Origin: Pseudomonas sp. Teo4
Lineage (GTDB): Bacteria > Pseudomonadota > Gammaproteobacteria > Pseudomonadales > Pseudomonadaceae
Direction: 5' to 3'
Assembly (NCBI RefSeq): GCF_034387475.1
Contig: NZ_JAXCIL010000001.1
Location: 1-64,000 of the forward strand
DNA length: 64,000 nt
Shown here: piece after piece, positions 41,821-49,608 of the stretch
Layout of the letters: each line of letters begins with the position of its first letter
Numbering within the stretch: position 1 is the stretch's first letter
Translations under genes and position numbers: made by a program
Notes under the pieces: generated by a model
What the model was told of the DNA's origin: nothing
What the model saw: the letters and a program-made list of their open reading frames with translations, nothing else
Databases searched by the model: none

Positions 41821-41860
41821 TGCCATAGGTATTGCAAGTAATAAATGCCAAAGGTACTAT
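41821..41860 (+). promoter_or_regulatory. Predicted rightward phage promoter PR with two operators
   Basis: TTGCAA (41832-41837), 17-base spacer, TACTAT (41855-41860). Operators TGCCATAGGTA (41821-41831) and TGCCAAAGGTA (41846-41856) start 25 bases apart. One ends right at the -35 and the other overlaps the spacer and -10. It drives the Cro-like gene. Confidence 0.7.
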
Positions 41861-41889
41861 CTCGGCAAAGTACCAGCTGGAGGTAGACC

Positions 41890-42186
41890 ATGACCATGGT
41901 CCCCCTGAAAGATTTCGCTAAGGGTCACGGGCAGCCACATGCAGCATCCCTTCTGGGCATGACGCAAGGCGCTTTGAGTAAGGCTATCCGGATTGGGCGT
42001 ACGGTCTACGTTGCGCAACAAACCGACGGTTCCTTTGCTGCCATTGAGTTGCGCTCGTTTCCCTCTCGGCAGGATCGGGAGGCTACCTGTGGTCCTACCC
42101 TGAATGAAACGATACGCCAGTTGGCTTTGTCCGTGGAGACGGGCAAACCCTCTGTTCATCCGAACAGTACCGGGGGCGCCGAGTGA
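41890..42186 (+). CDS. Cro-like phage regulator
   Basis: 98-aa protein. Residues 5-45 contain a Cro-type helix-turn-helix (LKDFAKGHGQPHAASLLGMTQGALSKAIRIGR) followed by a strand typical of Cro (TVYVAQQTDGSFAAIEL). GGAGG lies six bases before the ATG at 41890; a second ATG is at 41896. It is divergent from the CI-like repressor and is the first gene of PR. It likely competes for the same TGCC-N3-GGTA operators. Confidence 0.85.
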   Translation: MTMVPLKDFAKGHGQPHAASLLGMTQGALSKAIRIGRTVYVAQQTDGSFAAIELRSFPSRQDREATCGPTLNETIRQLALSVETGKPSVHPNSTGGAE

Positions 42187-42199
42187 GCTCGGGTGTGTG

Positions 42200-42237
42200 G
42201 CCACAGAAAGATTTCGCATGCGAAATCTTTCTGTGGC
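42200..42237. repeat. Perfect 38-bp palindrome downstream of the Cro-like gene
   Basis: A 19-base arm starting GCCACAGAAAGATTTCGCA is followed at once by its exact complement, with no loop, centred on GCATGC. No T-run follows. It could be an RNA processing or termination signal (for example a tR1-like site) or a protein-binding site. Confidence 0.85.
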
Positions 42238-42655
42238 TGACGGGCGTTCCTTGAACCCGATTAAAAGCCCAGACCGGTAGGAATGAAAAATAGTTCGCTA
42301 CAGGGCAGGTAAGACCCGGGATTTGGTGCAGTACCTATCCACTATTAGGGGTAAGAGCAGACGGCCCTCCATAGGCCCTCGAATTCTGAGTACTGTCGAT
42401 TCCCTGGACTACACCACAAGCGCATCTTGCGCTTTCGAAGGAGTGTGATATGCGCGCGCAAATTTCTATTCCGCCGACCCGCCCAGGGTAGGCCTAAGCA
42501 CTCCAGGACACTGGGGTTGCATATCTGAGTTTTGTGCAATGGTGGACTAAAAAACACCGGGCACAAAAAAGCCCAGCCTTAGCTGAGCCTTTAAGTCGCT
42601 ACCAGTTCGCACCTGGTGGCTTGGGTACCACTTTGTCTTCAGATAGGACAAAACG
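42238..42655. other. Non-coding gap of the early phage region
   Basis: No convincing gene in about 418 bases. It holds a small hairpin (AAGCGCA-TCT-TGCGCTT, 42418-42434), a 13-codon open frame behind AAGGAG (42450-42491) and a minus-strand terminator-like hairpin (42565-42588). The equivalent lambda interval carries nutR, tR1 and cII, but no CII-like protein was found. Confidence 0.5.
42565..42588 (-). terminator. Minus-strand terminator-like hairpin
   Basis: On the minus strand GCTCAGC-TAAG-GCTGGGC (one G-U pair) is followed by TTTTTT. No minus-strand gene ends here, so it may guard against antisense transcription towards the immunity region. Confidence 0.55.
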
Positions 42656-42973
42656 ATGAAAGCAGAAAATACCACCGCGCCCTGGCCGGCGCAACTGCCA
42701 CCTCTCAATCAGATGGAGTTTGGCCAGCCCAACATGGGCGATCCAGATCTGTTCCGCATCAATGCGAACGTCCCTATGCTGGAAGGCCTCAAGTACGCAG
42801 CAGATGTAAGTGAAGGCCTCCGCCAGCTCACTGAGCGACTAGCTTTCTGCGTCAACTACGGCGAAGGCGTCTACCTGAATGAGCTGCGCGCACTGAGCTT
42901 GTTGGCTGATATCGCAACGACGATCACTCGTAGCGCTCAATACGCTATCCAGAGCGGTGAGGTACAGCCATGA
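42656..42973 (+). CDS. DUF3077-like phage protein
   Basis: 105-aa protein; the C-terminal half (VPMLEGLKYAADVSEGLRQLTERLAF, LNELRALSLLADIATTI) is a helical segment typical of the DUF3077 family common in Pseudomonas and its phages. The N-terminus is Pro/Asn-rich. ATAGGAC is upstream. The stop overlaps the next start (ATGA). Function unknown. Confidence 0.75.
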   Translation: MKAENTTAPWPAQLPPLNQMEFGQPNMGDPDLFRINANVPMLEGLKYAADVSEGLRQLTERLAFCVNYGEGVYLNELRALSLLADIATTITRSAQYAIQSGEVQP

Positions 42974-43260
42974 CTGCCTCCCCATCTGTTGCAGATTTGG
43001 CGGCCGAGGCCGAGTTCCAGCTCATGGCCGCCAAAGACAACCTGGTATGGCTGAGTTCTCTGGTGCGCGCCGTTCATTTGAGCCATATCCATGACCGCGG
43101 CCTTCATGCAGATGGGCTGGCGAGCCTGGCTAAGTACCTCGACGATACCGGTTTCTCTGGCGTAGACAGTGAAATTGAGCGCTTCAGGCAGATCCATAAA
43201 GACCACTCCGCGCCACAAAAGCCAACCTCCCGAAATCGTGGCGCGGGAGGTGCTGTATGA
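42970..43260 (+). CDS. Hypothetical early phage protein, 96 aa
   Basis: 96-aa mostly helical protein (DLAAEAEFQLMAAKDNLVWL, later YLDDTGFSGVDSEIERF), ending in a basic tail. It overlaps both neighbours by ATGA. No recognised domain. Probably an early regulatory or helper protein by position. Confidence 0.65.
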   Translation: MTASPSVADLAAEAEFQLMAAKDNLVWLSSLVRAVHLSHIHDRGLHADGLASLAKYLDDTGFSGVDSEIERFRQIHKDHSAPQKPTSRNRGAGGAV

Positions 43261-44039
43261 ACCTGGTCAGCATCCATAACACTCAGCTACCCGTCGTCGA
43301 ATACCGTGGCCAGCGCGTCGTCACTCTGGCGATGATCGATCAGGTGCATGAGCGACCTGAGGGTACGGCCCGCCGGAACTTCAACGAGCATCGGGACCGG
43401 TTTGGCCTCGGGCGCCATTTCTTCGAGGTGACTGCGGACGATATTCGTACGCAGTCGATTGCACAGGCGTTCGCTCCAAGGACTTCCAAAGGTGTCCTGA
43501 TGACCGAGCGTGGCTACCTCATGCTGGTGAAGGCCTTCACCGACGATCTGGCATGGGAGGTCCAGGAGCAACTGGTGGAACAGTACTTCAGGCCCGCACC
43601 TGCTTTGTGTCCTGCGCTCCCCACCGACTACATCACCGCCCTTGAGCACCTGCTGGCCTCGAAGCGTTCGGAGCAGCTGGCGCTGGAGCAGCGTGACCAA
43701 GCGATTGCCACCAAGGCGGAGATCGGCAGCCGGCGAGAAGCCACGGCCATGGCCACCGCATCAGCCGCTGTACGCAAGGTCATGCACTTGGAGAGCGAAC
43801 TTGGCAGGGGCTGTCAGCACGCCACTGTGACGGCGGTGGAGAAGGCCGCCCGCCGAAGCTTCGGTAACCAGGGCTTCCGCCCGCTCAAGAACTGGTGCGA
43901 CAGCCATGGGGTATCCGCCCCAAAAGTCCAAGACCTTCGATTCGGCTGGGTTCGCTCCTGGCCGGCTGCCGCCTGGGCAGCCGTTTACCAAATTGACTTG
44001 GCCGAACTGTTCGGCGCTGCTGGAGAACAACCATGCTGA
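43257..44039 (+). CDS. ORF6N-domain phage protein (antirepressor-like)
   Basis: 260-aa protein. Residues about 8-110 form an ORF6N/KilA-N-type DNA-binding domain (PVVEYRGQRVVTLAMIDQVH, RRNFNEHRDRF, then GVLMTERGYLMLVKAF). The middle (about 120-175) is a coiled coil and the C-terminal ~80 residues a separate domain with WCDSHGVSAPKV. Such two-part proteins often act as phage antirepressors or regulators. It overlaps both neighbours and belongs to the PR operon. Confidence 0.82.
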   Translation: MNLVSIHNTQLPVVEYRGQRVVTLAMIDQVHERPEGTARRNFNEHRDRFGLGRHFFEVTADDIRTQSIAQAFAPRTSKGVLMTERGYLMLVKAFTDDLAWEVQEQLVEQYFRPAPALCPALPTDYITALEHLLASKRSEQLALEQRDQAIATKAEIGSRREATAMATASAAVRKVMHLESELGRGCQHATVTAVEKAARRSFGNQGFRPLKNWCDSHGVSAPKVQDLRFGWVRSWPAAAWAAVYQIDLAELFGAAGEQPC

Positions 44040-44683
44040 AACTGAACGCTGCGAAAGTCCGCAAGATGGTAGAGATCTGCGAGAAGCCTGGGGTTTCCGA
44101 GAAGGTGAAGTTCATCTTGATCCAGCACGTAGCTCGCAATGCCGGCCAACACCGCAAGGAGATTTGGGCCGAGCGCCGTACGTTCAGTCGTCAGGCCGGG
44201 ATCTTCGAAGTCGAAATGCCCGGCGCCCCGATGCAGATCGCAGAGCTCAAACAGCGAGCTAATGACCATCGTCGGGAAGAGCTTGATCAGGTCGAGGGGC
44301 TCCTGGCCGGCATTGGAAACATGCTGCTGCATGACCGCGGCGAGGCCTTCGAAAAGATCGGCCTTGGCGCGCTGCTTGATCTGCTTGGCGTCAACCCTGT
44401 TCATCGCCATGGCTTGGATATCAGTGATTTGGATCGCGGCCTAGCAGATCTGATTTACGTCGAGCGCCTGGAAAACAGCGCAGATCGGAGCTCAGACCGT
44501 TGGGGGGAGGGCGGCCCACTGTTCGAGGCTTGCTTTGCCGCAGTATCCAATTGGCTGAGGACGGCACCCAAGGAAGACCTGCCTAATTTGTTCGGCCCGG
44601 GCTCGCCCTTCGCCGACGCCAAGCTTGTTCAGATTAACCCGTTGACGGATAGCACCGGTCCCTCATCGGAGACCCTCCAATGA
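44033..44683 (+). CDS. Hypothetical early phage protein, 216 aa
   Basis: 216-aa soluble protein, helical in its first 150 residues, with LDQVEGLLAGIGNMLLHDRGEAFEKIG in the centre. No motif, signal or membrane segment was recognised. The start overlaps the ORF6N gene by seven bases and the end overlaps the next gene by ATGA. Its place before the replication genes suggests an early function only in the broadest sense. Confidence 0.65.
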   Translation: MLKLNAAKVRKMVEICEKPGVSEKVKFILIQHVARNAGQHRKEIWAERRTFSRQAGIFEVEMPGAPMQIAELKQRANDHRREELDQVEGLLAGIGNMLLHDRGEAFEKIGLGALLDLLGVNPVHRHGLDISDLDRGLADLIYVERLENSADRSSDRWGEGGPLFEACFAAVSNWLRTAPKEDLPNLFGPGSPFADAKLVQINPLTDSTGPSSETLQ

Positions 44684-44910
44684 CAACGACCTCGAACCCA
44701 GTCCAGGCGCTCCCGCGGCGCACTGGCGCAACGATCATCAATGGGCCCTGGCCAACCTACACCCAGTTCAAGGGACTGCCAGAGCGCGAGCGCTGGACGA
44801 TCTACGAACTGGCGAAGGCTGGTCGGCGGGCTATGGAAGACAATGGCTTCGAGATGTCCGAGAGCTACGACGCCTTTGTGCGTCGCGTGACAGAGGAGCT
44901 TGAGCTGTGA
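44680..44910 (+). CDS. Hypothetical early phage protein, 76 aa
   Basis: 76-aa protein with a Tyr/Trp-rich centre (INGPWPTYTQFKGLPERERWTIYELAKAGRRAM) and an acidic helical end. It overlaps the previous stop (ATGA) and the next GTG start (GTGA), so all are read as one unit ahead of the initiator gene. Confidence 0.65.
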   Translation: MTTTSNPVQALPRRTGATIINGPWPTYTQFKGLPERERWTIYELAKAGRRAMEDNGFEMSESYDAFVRRVTEELEL

Positions 44911-45662
44911 GCACACAACGCAAGTTCCAGGGCGTGTGGATTCCGGCCTCTTTGTGGCTGGACCACTCGCTGTCTACAAACGAGAAGGTGATGCTGGTGG
45001 AGATCGGCAGCCTCGAGGATGACGTGCGCGGCTGCTTCGCCACTAACGCCCACTTCGCTGACTTCTTCGGCCTGTCGGTATCCCGCGTGTCCGAGATCAT
45101 CAGCGGGCTGGCAGAGCGAGGCTTGATAACCATCGACCAGATCAGGGTCGGCAAGCGTGTTGTCGAGCGCCGGCTTCGCCTTTCGAACCCCTTCGATAAA
45201 CCGAAGACCCCTTCGGAAAACGCTGTGAACCCCTTCGGAAAAGGCGGTGAACCCCCTTCGGAAAACACGAAGGGGAGTAATACATCTATGAGTAATACAA
45301 AGAGGGTTAAAGACTTACCCGTATCAGGCAGCGAAGTGGACGCCGCATTCGAGCAATTCTGGAAGCTATATCCCAAGAAGAAGAGCCGCAAAGACGCCTT
45401 CAAGGCCTGGAGCAAAATCAACCCCGACGCAGACCTGCAGGCCGTCATGACCGCGGCCCTAGCCAAGCACTGTATATCCCCCGACTGGACCAAGCAGGGC
45501 GGACAGTTCGTCCCGAACGCCGCCACCTGGCTCAACGGCGAGCGCTGGCACGACGTTCTGCAGCCGGCTGGCGCCACTGTTCAAGGCGGAGCCTTCAACA
45601 ACCTCCCGCACCACACCGATGACATGTACCAGGAGAGCCACGATGGCCGTTCGAATTTCTGA
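44907..45662 (+). CDS. Phage replication initiator with winged-helix domain (lambda O-like)
   Basis: 251-aa DNA-binding protein. The start is GTG at 44907. Residues about 10-90 form a helix-turn-helix (NAHFADFFGLSVSRVSEIISGLAERGLI). About 92-125 is a low-complexity linker (NPF-KP, PSEN repeats) encoded by DNA iterons at 45185-45265. About 140-235 is a C-terminal domain (FWKLYPKKKSRKDAFKAWSKI) that probably contacts the helicase loader. The layout of an initiator with its origin inside the gene, followed by loader and helicase genes, mirrors lambda O-P. Confidence 0.87.
   Translation: MSTQRKFQGVWIPASLWLDHSLSTNEKVMLVEIGSLEDDVRGCFATNAHFADFFGLSVSRVSEIISGLAERGLITIDQIRVGKRVVERRLRLSNPFDKPKTPSENAVNPFGKGGEPPSENTKGSNTSMSNTKRVKDLPVSGSEVDAAFEQFWKLYPKKKSRKDAFKAWSKINPDADLQAVMTAALAKHCISPDWTKQGGQFVPNAATWLNGERWHDVLQPAGATVQGGAFNNLPHHTDDMYQESHDGRSNF
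45185..45299. other. Probable phage replication origin (iterons plus AT-rich direct repeats) inside the initiator gene
   Basis: Four iterons of the form GAACCCCTTCGGAAAA start at 45185, 45206, 45227 and 45249, spaced 21, 21 and 22 bases, so they face the same side of the helix. The first carries a GATAAA end, the second lacks one A and the fourth has an extra C. An inverted CGAAGGGG follows at 45268. Two direct GAGTAATACA repeats (45275, 45290) then form an AT-rich stretch suitable for unwinding. Confidence 0.75.
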
Positions 45663-46443
45663 TCTGTTCCACCGTCGCCCCTTCATGCGCATCTTCTCTG
45701 GCGAGTGCGCCGTGCATGGCCTGGTCGACATGAGCGAAGTCGAGCAACTGGACGGATCGATGATGGCGCGTGGCTGCAAGCGCTGCGCCTGGGAGGCCAT
45801 GCACACGGCTCCACGCGATTCGGAAGCGCACATCCTGGCCAATGCCCAGCACAAGGCCGAGAAGACCATGGCTGCGCTGATCGGCGCCGGTATCACGCCG
45901 CGATTCGCCGAAGCCACCTTCGACAATTATCGCGCTGAGAGCGACCCGCAGCGCAAGGCTCTGGCCAAGTGCTGGGCGTATGCCGACCAGTTCCCGGCCA
46001 ACTTTCGGGCCGGCCGGTGCCTGCTGTTGACCGGCAATGTCGGTTGCGGCAAGACGCACCTGGGCAGCGCTATCGTCCGCACGGTGGTGGCTGACCGCGG
46101 CGAGGCGCTGATCATCCCAGCCGGGGACATCGTGAGTATTGCTCGTGCATCGATGGCGCCTGGCTCCGGCTACAACGACCACGACGTGGTGGTGCACCTC
46201 GCCGGCTTGGACTTGCTGGTGATCGACGAGATCGGTTGCCAGAAGGGCAGCGAGTACGAGCTGGGGCTGCTGCACAGCATCATCGATCGCCGGTACCAGG
46301 CCGTGCGACCGACAGTGCTGATCTCGAACTTGGCCCCCGAGGGACTGCAAAGCTACATCGGCGCCCGTGCACTGGACCGCCTGCGGCAGAACGGAGGCCA
46401 GCAGGTTGGCTTCACCTGGTCCTCGATGAGGGCCGTGGCATGA
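45643..46443 (+). CDS. DnaC-like helicase loader ATPase
   Basis: 266-aa AAA+ protein expected to load DnaB at the phage origin. The ATG at 45643 follows AGGAGAGCC and overlaps the initiator end. An N-terminal Cys/His cluster (ECAVHG, GCKRC at about 24-48) may bind zinc. Walker A is GNVGCGKTHL at about 130 and Walker B is LLVIDEIG at about 192. A C-terminal ISNL sensor and an Arg-rich LDRLRQ complete the fold. It overlaps the helicase gene by ATGA. Confidence 0.92.
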   Translation: MAVRISDLFHRRPFMRIFSGECAVHGLVDMSEVEQLDGSMMARGCKRCAWEAMHTAPRDSEAHILANAQHKAEKTMAALIGAGITPRFAEATFDNYRAESDPQRKALAKCWAYADQFPANFRAGRCLLLTGNVGCGKTHLGSAIVRTVVADRGEALIIPAGDIVSIARASMAPGSGYNDHDVVVHLAGLDLLVIDEIGCQKGSEYELGLLHSIIDRRYQAVRPTVLISNLAPEGLQSYIGARALDRLRQNGGQQVGFTWSSMRAVA

Positions 46444-47822
46444 GGGAGCTATTCAGTGATGAAGCCGAACATGGCGTTCTCGGCGCAGTCCTGCAGGCCG
46501 GCCTGCAGCACAACGCAGGCTTGGTCGAGGACATTCTCGGCCAGATGACCTCCGGTGACTTCTACCGCCACGACAACGCCGCCCTGTTCGAAGCGATGTC
46601 GGAGTGCCGCGACCGGAACATGCCCATTGATCCGGTGACTGTCGGGACGGTCCGGCGCACCCTGCCCAGCGGCGACTTGGTGATCGCCTATGCGGCCGAA
46701 CTGGCCAGCAAGGTGCCCTCAGTGGCGAACTGGAAGGCCTACGCCAAGCACGTTAAGGAGTGGGGGGTGATCCGGCACATCATCGATATCGGTGGCCAGG
46801 CGCAGGCGATGGTGCAGGATGGCGCACCTACCGATGCCGTGATCGCGGCATCGCAACAGGCCATGGCCGACCTGCGCGACCTGGACGGTGAGACCAAGAC
46901 CTTCAAGCGGCTTGACCAGTGGATGGGCGATGCTGCTGACCTGGTGGACGAAAAGCACCGCGGGGTCGCGCCCAAGTGGCCGGCCACCGGGCTCGACAAG
47001 CTGGACGAGCTGGCCCAAGGCGTCCGCCCGAAGAAGGTGACGGTGATCGCCGGCCTGCCGGGCAGCGGCAAGACTACGCTGGCCCTGCAAATCGCCCAGC
47101 ACAACGCCGTCAAGGAGCGTAAGCCCTGGCTGGTGTTCTCCATCGAGATGCCGGGTGAGGAGTTGGGGCTGCGCGCCATCGCCTCCTTGGGCGGTGTTTC
47201 GCTGCAGAAGCTGGATAACCCGTCGAAGATGGCCGAAGACGATTGGGCTCGGATGGGAGCGGCCGTCGCCCAGGCCCTGGAAGCGCCCCTGTTCGTCTGC
47301 GACGACCCTGTGCAAACCCCGGCGACCATCCGTGCCACGGCGCGACAGTGCCAGCGCGAGCATGGCCTGGCCGGGATCGTGGTCGACTACCTAACCCTCG
47401 TGCGCGGCGATCGCGCCGGGCGCAGCCGCAGCGAGGAAGTGGGCAAGATCAGCAAGGCCCTGCTGCAGCTGGCCAAAGAAATGGCCATCCCGGTCATTGA
47501 GCTGGCGCAGTTGAACCGCGAATCAACCAAACGAGTCGGCAAGAAGCCCCAGTCCAGCGACCTGCGCGACTCCGGCGAGATTGAGGCTGACGCAAGCTGC
47601 ATCCTCATGGTTCACCGCGACATGGACACCGAGGAGGGGCAGAACGGCCTGACCGAGATCCTGATGACCAAGTGCCGGCACGCCCGCGTGGGCAGTTGCA
47701 TCGTCCAGCAGGAAGGTCAGTATGGGCGGTTCGCCAACTTCGCTGGCTCGCTGCCCAGTGACGACGAGGTCGAGGCCGGCCGCGGCAGCTACGCCCAGCG
47801 GTACAAGGGGGGCGGCCTGTGA
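46440..47822 (+). CDS. dnaB: Phage replicative DNA helicase DnaB
   Basis: 460-aa hexameric helicase. The N-terminal primase-interacting domain (about 1-150) is joined to a RecA-like motor at about 185-445. Motifs are Walker A GLPGSGKTT at about 204, the catalytic FSIEMPGEEL, Walker B IVVDYLTL at about 315, and QLNRESTKR. The start overlaps the loader's stop (ATGA); the open frame upstream of it is only a shadow. The pairing with a DnaC-like loader shows that this phage brings its own helicase set. Confidence 0.95.
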   Translation: MRELFSDEAEHGVLGAVLQAGLQHNAGLVEDILGQMTSGDFYRHDNAALFEAMSECRDRNMPIDPVTVGTVRRTLPSGDLVIAYAAELASKVPSVANWKAYAKHVKEWGVIRHIIDIGGQAQAMVQDGAPTDAVIAASQQAMADLRDLDGETKTFKRLDQWMGDAADLVDEKHRGVAPKWPATGLDKLDELAQGVRPKKVTVIAGLPGSGKTTLALQIAQHNAVKERKPWLVFSIEMPGEELGLRAIASLGGVSLQKLDNPSKMAEDDWARMGAAVAQALEAPLFVCDDPVQTPATIRATARQCQREHGLAGIVVDYLTLVRGDRAGRSRSEEVGKISKALLQLAKEMAIPVIELAQLNRESTKRVGKKPQSSDLRDSGEIEADASCILMVHRDMDTEEGQNGLTEILMTKCRHARVGSCIVQQEGQYGRFANFAGSLPSDDEVEAGRGSYAQRYKGGGL

Positions 47823-48196
47823 TCGAGCCAATCAAGCTGGCGCCCTGTCCGTTCTGCGAAGGGCCGCCCTGTATCACGGCCAAGGATGAAGCCGGTACCG
47901 AGATTTTCGAGGGTCACACCTTTGATCCCGCTGACGAATTCCCGACGATCTCGGCGCACGTCTGGTGCCACGACTGCGGCGCGCAGGGGCCGAACATCGA
48001 CACGCTGACCCTGGGCACGTTCGAGCACCTGTATGACCTGCAGGTGGTGGATGTGATGCGGATCGCCGTGGAGAGCTGGAACAACCGCCACGCGAAGGCC
48101 CGTGCCTGCTATGACGCCGGCGACCAGAAGGGGCTGACCCTGTGGCCAAGGAAGGTGCGCGATCAACAATCCAAGATAGGAGTTGGCCATGAGTAA
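47819..48196 (+). CDS. Lar-like zinc-ribbon protein
   Basis: 125-aa protein starting at GTG 47819 (GTGA overlap). It has the Lar restriction-alleviation pattern: LAPCPFCEGPP near residue 10 and WCHDCGAQGP at about 52, then AVESWNNRH. In Rac-type prophages Lar relieves type I restriction. Whether this longer relative does so is not shown, and similar zinc ribbons are common in Pseudomonas phages. Confidence 0.75.
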   Translation: MIEPIKLAPCPFCEGPPCITAKDEAGTEIFEGHTFDPADEFPTISAHVWCHDCGAQGPNIDTLTLGTFEHLYDLQVVDVMRIAVESWNNRHAKARACYDAGDQKGLTLWPRKVRDQQSKIGVGHE

Positions 48197-48476
48197 CGTC
48201 ACTGCGGCTCTGCCGCGCAAAAGTCTGACCGCCGTTGAATGCAAGTTCCTCAAGGTAGGCAATCGTGTGCTGCTGGAGCAGAACAACGGCCGCATCGCTT
48301 CAGCGGCCCTGATGGACATCGTGGCTGACTGGCACGCCGCGCGCGCCAACGTGGGTTTCGAGCAGTTCGCCAAGGGCTGGATCACCGAAGGCAACGCCAA
48401 GAACAAACACGCCGACAAGCTGCTGCGCGAGCTATTCGGCCTGGACGCTGACCCAACGCCCCGGAGGGCTGCATGA
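48189..48476 (+). CDS. Hypothetical phage protein, 95 aa
   Basis: 95-aa protein with ATAGGAG upstream of the ATG at 48189. A mixed N-terminal region (ECKFLKVGNRVLLEQNNGRI) precedes a helical end with NAKNKHADKLLRELF. It overlaps both neighbours slightly. No recognised family; it lies between the Lar-like and Q-like genes. Confidence 0.65.
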   Translation: MSNVTAALPRKSLTAVECKFLKVGNRVLLEQNNGRIASAALMDIVADWHAARANVGFEQFAKGWITEGNAKNKHADKLLRELFGLDADPTPRRAA

Positions 48477-48862
48477 AGAAACGGACCTACGTAGACAAGG
48501 CGCTGGGCGATACCGAGTACATGCTCGAGCAGTGGGGTTGGTGGCGAATGTGCGAGATGGGCGTGCCCCGCTACGTGTCGCCGCTCTACGCACTCATGCG
48601 TGACAACATTCCCAGTGAAGGTGGCGGCCGCCAGCATGTGATCACCGACGACCTGGCGCTGGTCATTGATGGCGCCGTAGCCAGGCTGACAAAACGCAAC
48701 CAGCAGATGGGAGACTTCGTGTGGGCCTACTACGGATCTAAGCATCCAGCCATGCGAGTCGGAAGGGAAGCGGGCATGTCCGAGCGAAAGGCGCGGGAGA
48801 TCATCAAAGCTGGCGTTGCATGGATCGACTGCGCGCTCGAAGAAATTCGAGAGGCGGCGTAA
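48473..48862 (+). CDS. Antitermination protein Q-like
   Basis: 129-aa protein of the Pseudomonas phage Q-like group: YMLEQWGWWRMCEMGVPRYVSPL near the N-terminus, then a sigma-like helix-turn-helix (RVGREAGMSERKAREIIKAGVAWI). It is expected to let RNA polymerase read through the terminator just downstream (48937-48969) into the lysis and structural genes. Position and following terminator match the lambda Q-pR'-tR' layout. Confidence 0.78.
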   Translation: MKKRTYVDKALGDTEYMLEQWGWWRMCEMGVPRYVSPLYALMRDNIPSEGGGRQHVITDDLALVIDGAVARLTKRNQQMGDFVWAYYGSKHPAMRVGREAGMSERKAREIIKAGVAWIDCALEEIREAA

Positions 48863-48936
48863 ATAGTTCTATGCGGGCGGATAAACACCTGTTTTCATAG
48901 CAGCGTGTCCAGCTTGCAACGCAACGAGACATCTAG

Positions 48937-48969
48937 GCCCAGTCATTTTCAGTAATGGCTGGGCTTTTT
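48937..48969 (+). terminator. Intrinsic terminator after the Q-like gene (tR'-like)
   Basis: An 11-bp stem GCCCAGTCATT / AATGGCTGGGC with one G-U pair is followed by TTTTTATT. It separates the early operon from the late genes and is the natural target of the Q-like antiterminator. Confidence 0.88.
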
Positions 48970-49030
48970 ATTGCTCAACGTTTGGCGAGTGCGATATAGG
49001 TAAGGCTTCGACCACGGAAGAGGCCGCTAG

Positions 49031-49498
49031 ATGAAAACCGATCCTACCAACGATGAATTGATCCAAGAGTTGCGTGATGACTTATCTGATCCTGTGCTGC
49101 TCCACGGTTCGTGGCACGGCAGAGGAGTCGACGATACTCTTCAGCATTTGGTGCACCTCGCGAACGAAGGTGGGGTGGAGATGGGTATTACTTTGATGGT
49201 CGGCGGGGCGCTGGTTTCAGGTTATCTGATCTCCAGCGAGACATATTTCCAGCGTGTAATCGACAGTGTTGTTGAGGTTTCAGCACCTGGCGAAAACCCC
49301 GGAGTGGATGCTGTAGCGAAGCTTTTGGCGGAAAGAACTCCTCCCAGCGGAGGACCAATCGCCTCTCAGTTCATCCATATGCGCGACGCCCGGTTCTATA
49401 ACGGCAGGAACGATCCATTGCCAACCAACGGGACACTCTGGAGAGGAAAAATCGCTTCGGTTGACGGCTTCTCGATTGGGCGCCTAGGTAGCAGCTAG
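49031..49498 (+). CDS. GvpU-domain-like protein, probable moron
   Basis: 155-aa protein. The middle part (GGVEMGITLMVGGALVSGYLISSETYFQRV, described only in pieces: GITLMVGG, GYLISSETYF) resembles gas-vesicle accessory GvpU-type domains found in non-gas-vesicle bacteria. No signal peptide. Base use looks more AT-rich than the flanking phage genes. It is flanked by terminators at 48937 and 49528, the mark of an autonomously expressed cargo gene. Function in a lysogen is unknown and the family call is moderate. Confidence 0.5.
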   Translation: MKTDPTNDELIQELRDDLSDPVLLHGSWHGRGVDDTLQHLVHLANEGGVEMGITLMVGGALVSGYLISSETYFQRVIDSVVEVSAPGENPGVDAVAKLLAERTPPSGGPIASQFIHMRDARFYNGRNDPLPTNGTLWRGKIASVDGFSIGRLGSS

Positions 49499-49527
49499 TG
49501 ACTGGGGGCAAGAATCATTCATAAATG

Positions 49528-49550
49528 GCCTCGGCATGCCGGGGCTTTTT
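49528..49550 (+). terminator. Terminator after the GvpU-like gene
   Basis: GCCTCGGC-AT-GCCGGGGC followed by TTTTTGC, about 30 bases after the stop. Confidence 0.82.
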
Positions 49551-49608
49551 GCTTTACGGACCCCTTCGGATACCATCTTGCTGCGCAGTCAGCGCTGACG
49601 AGGAAACT

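Noticed and set aside
42450..42491. 13-codon open frame with AAGGAG in front, after a small hairpin
   Set aside because: A strong ribosome site and hairpin hint at a leader peptide, but no downstream attenuator or codon bias supports it.
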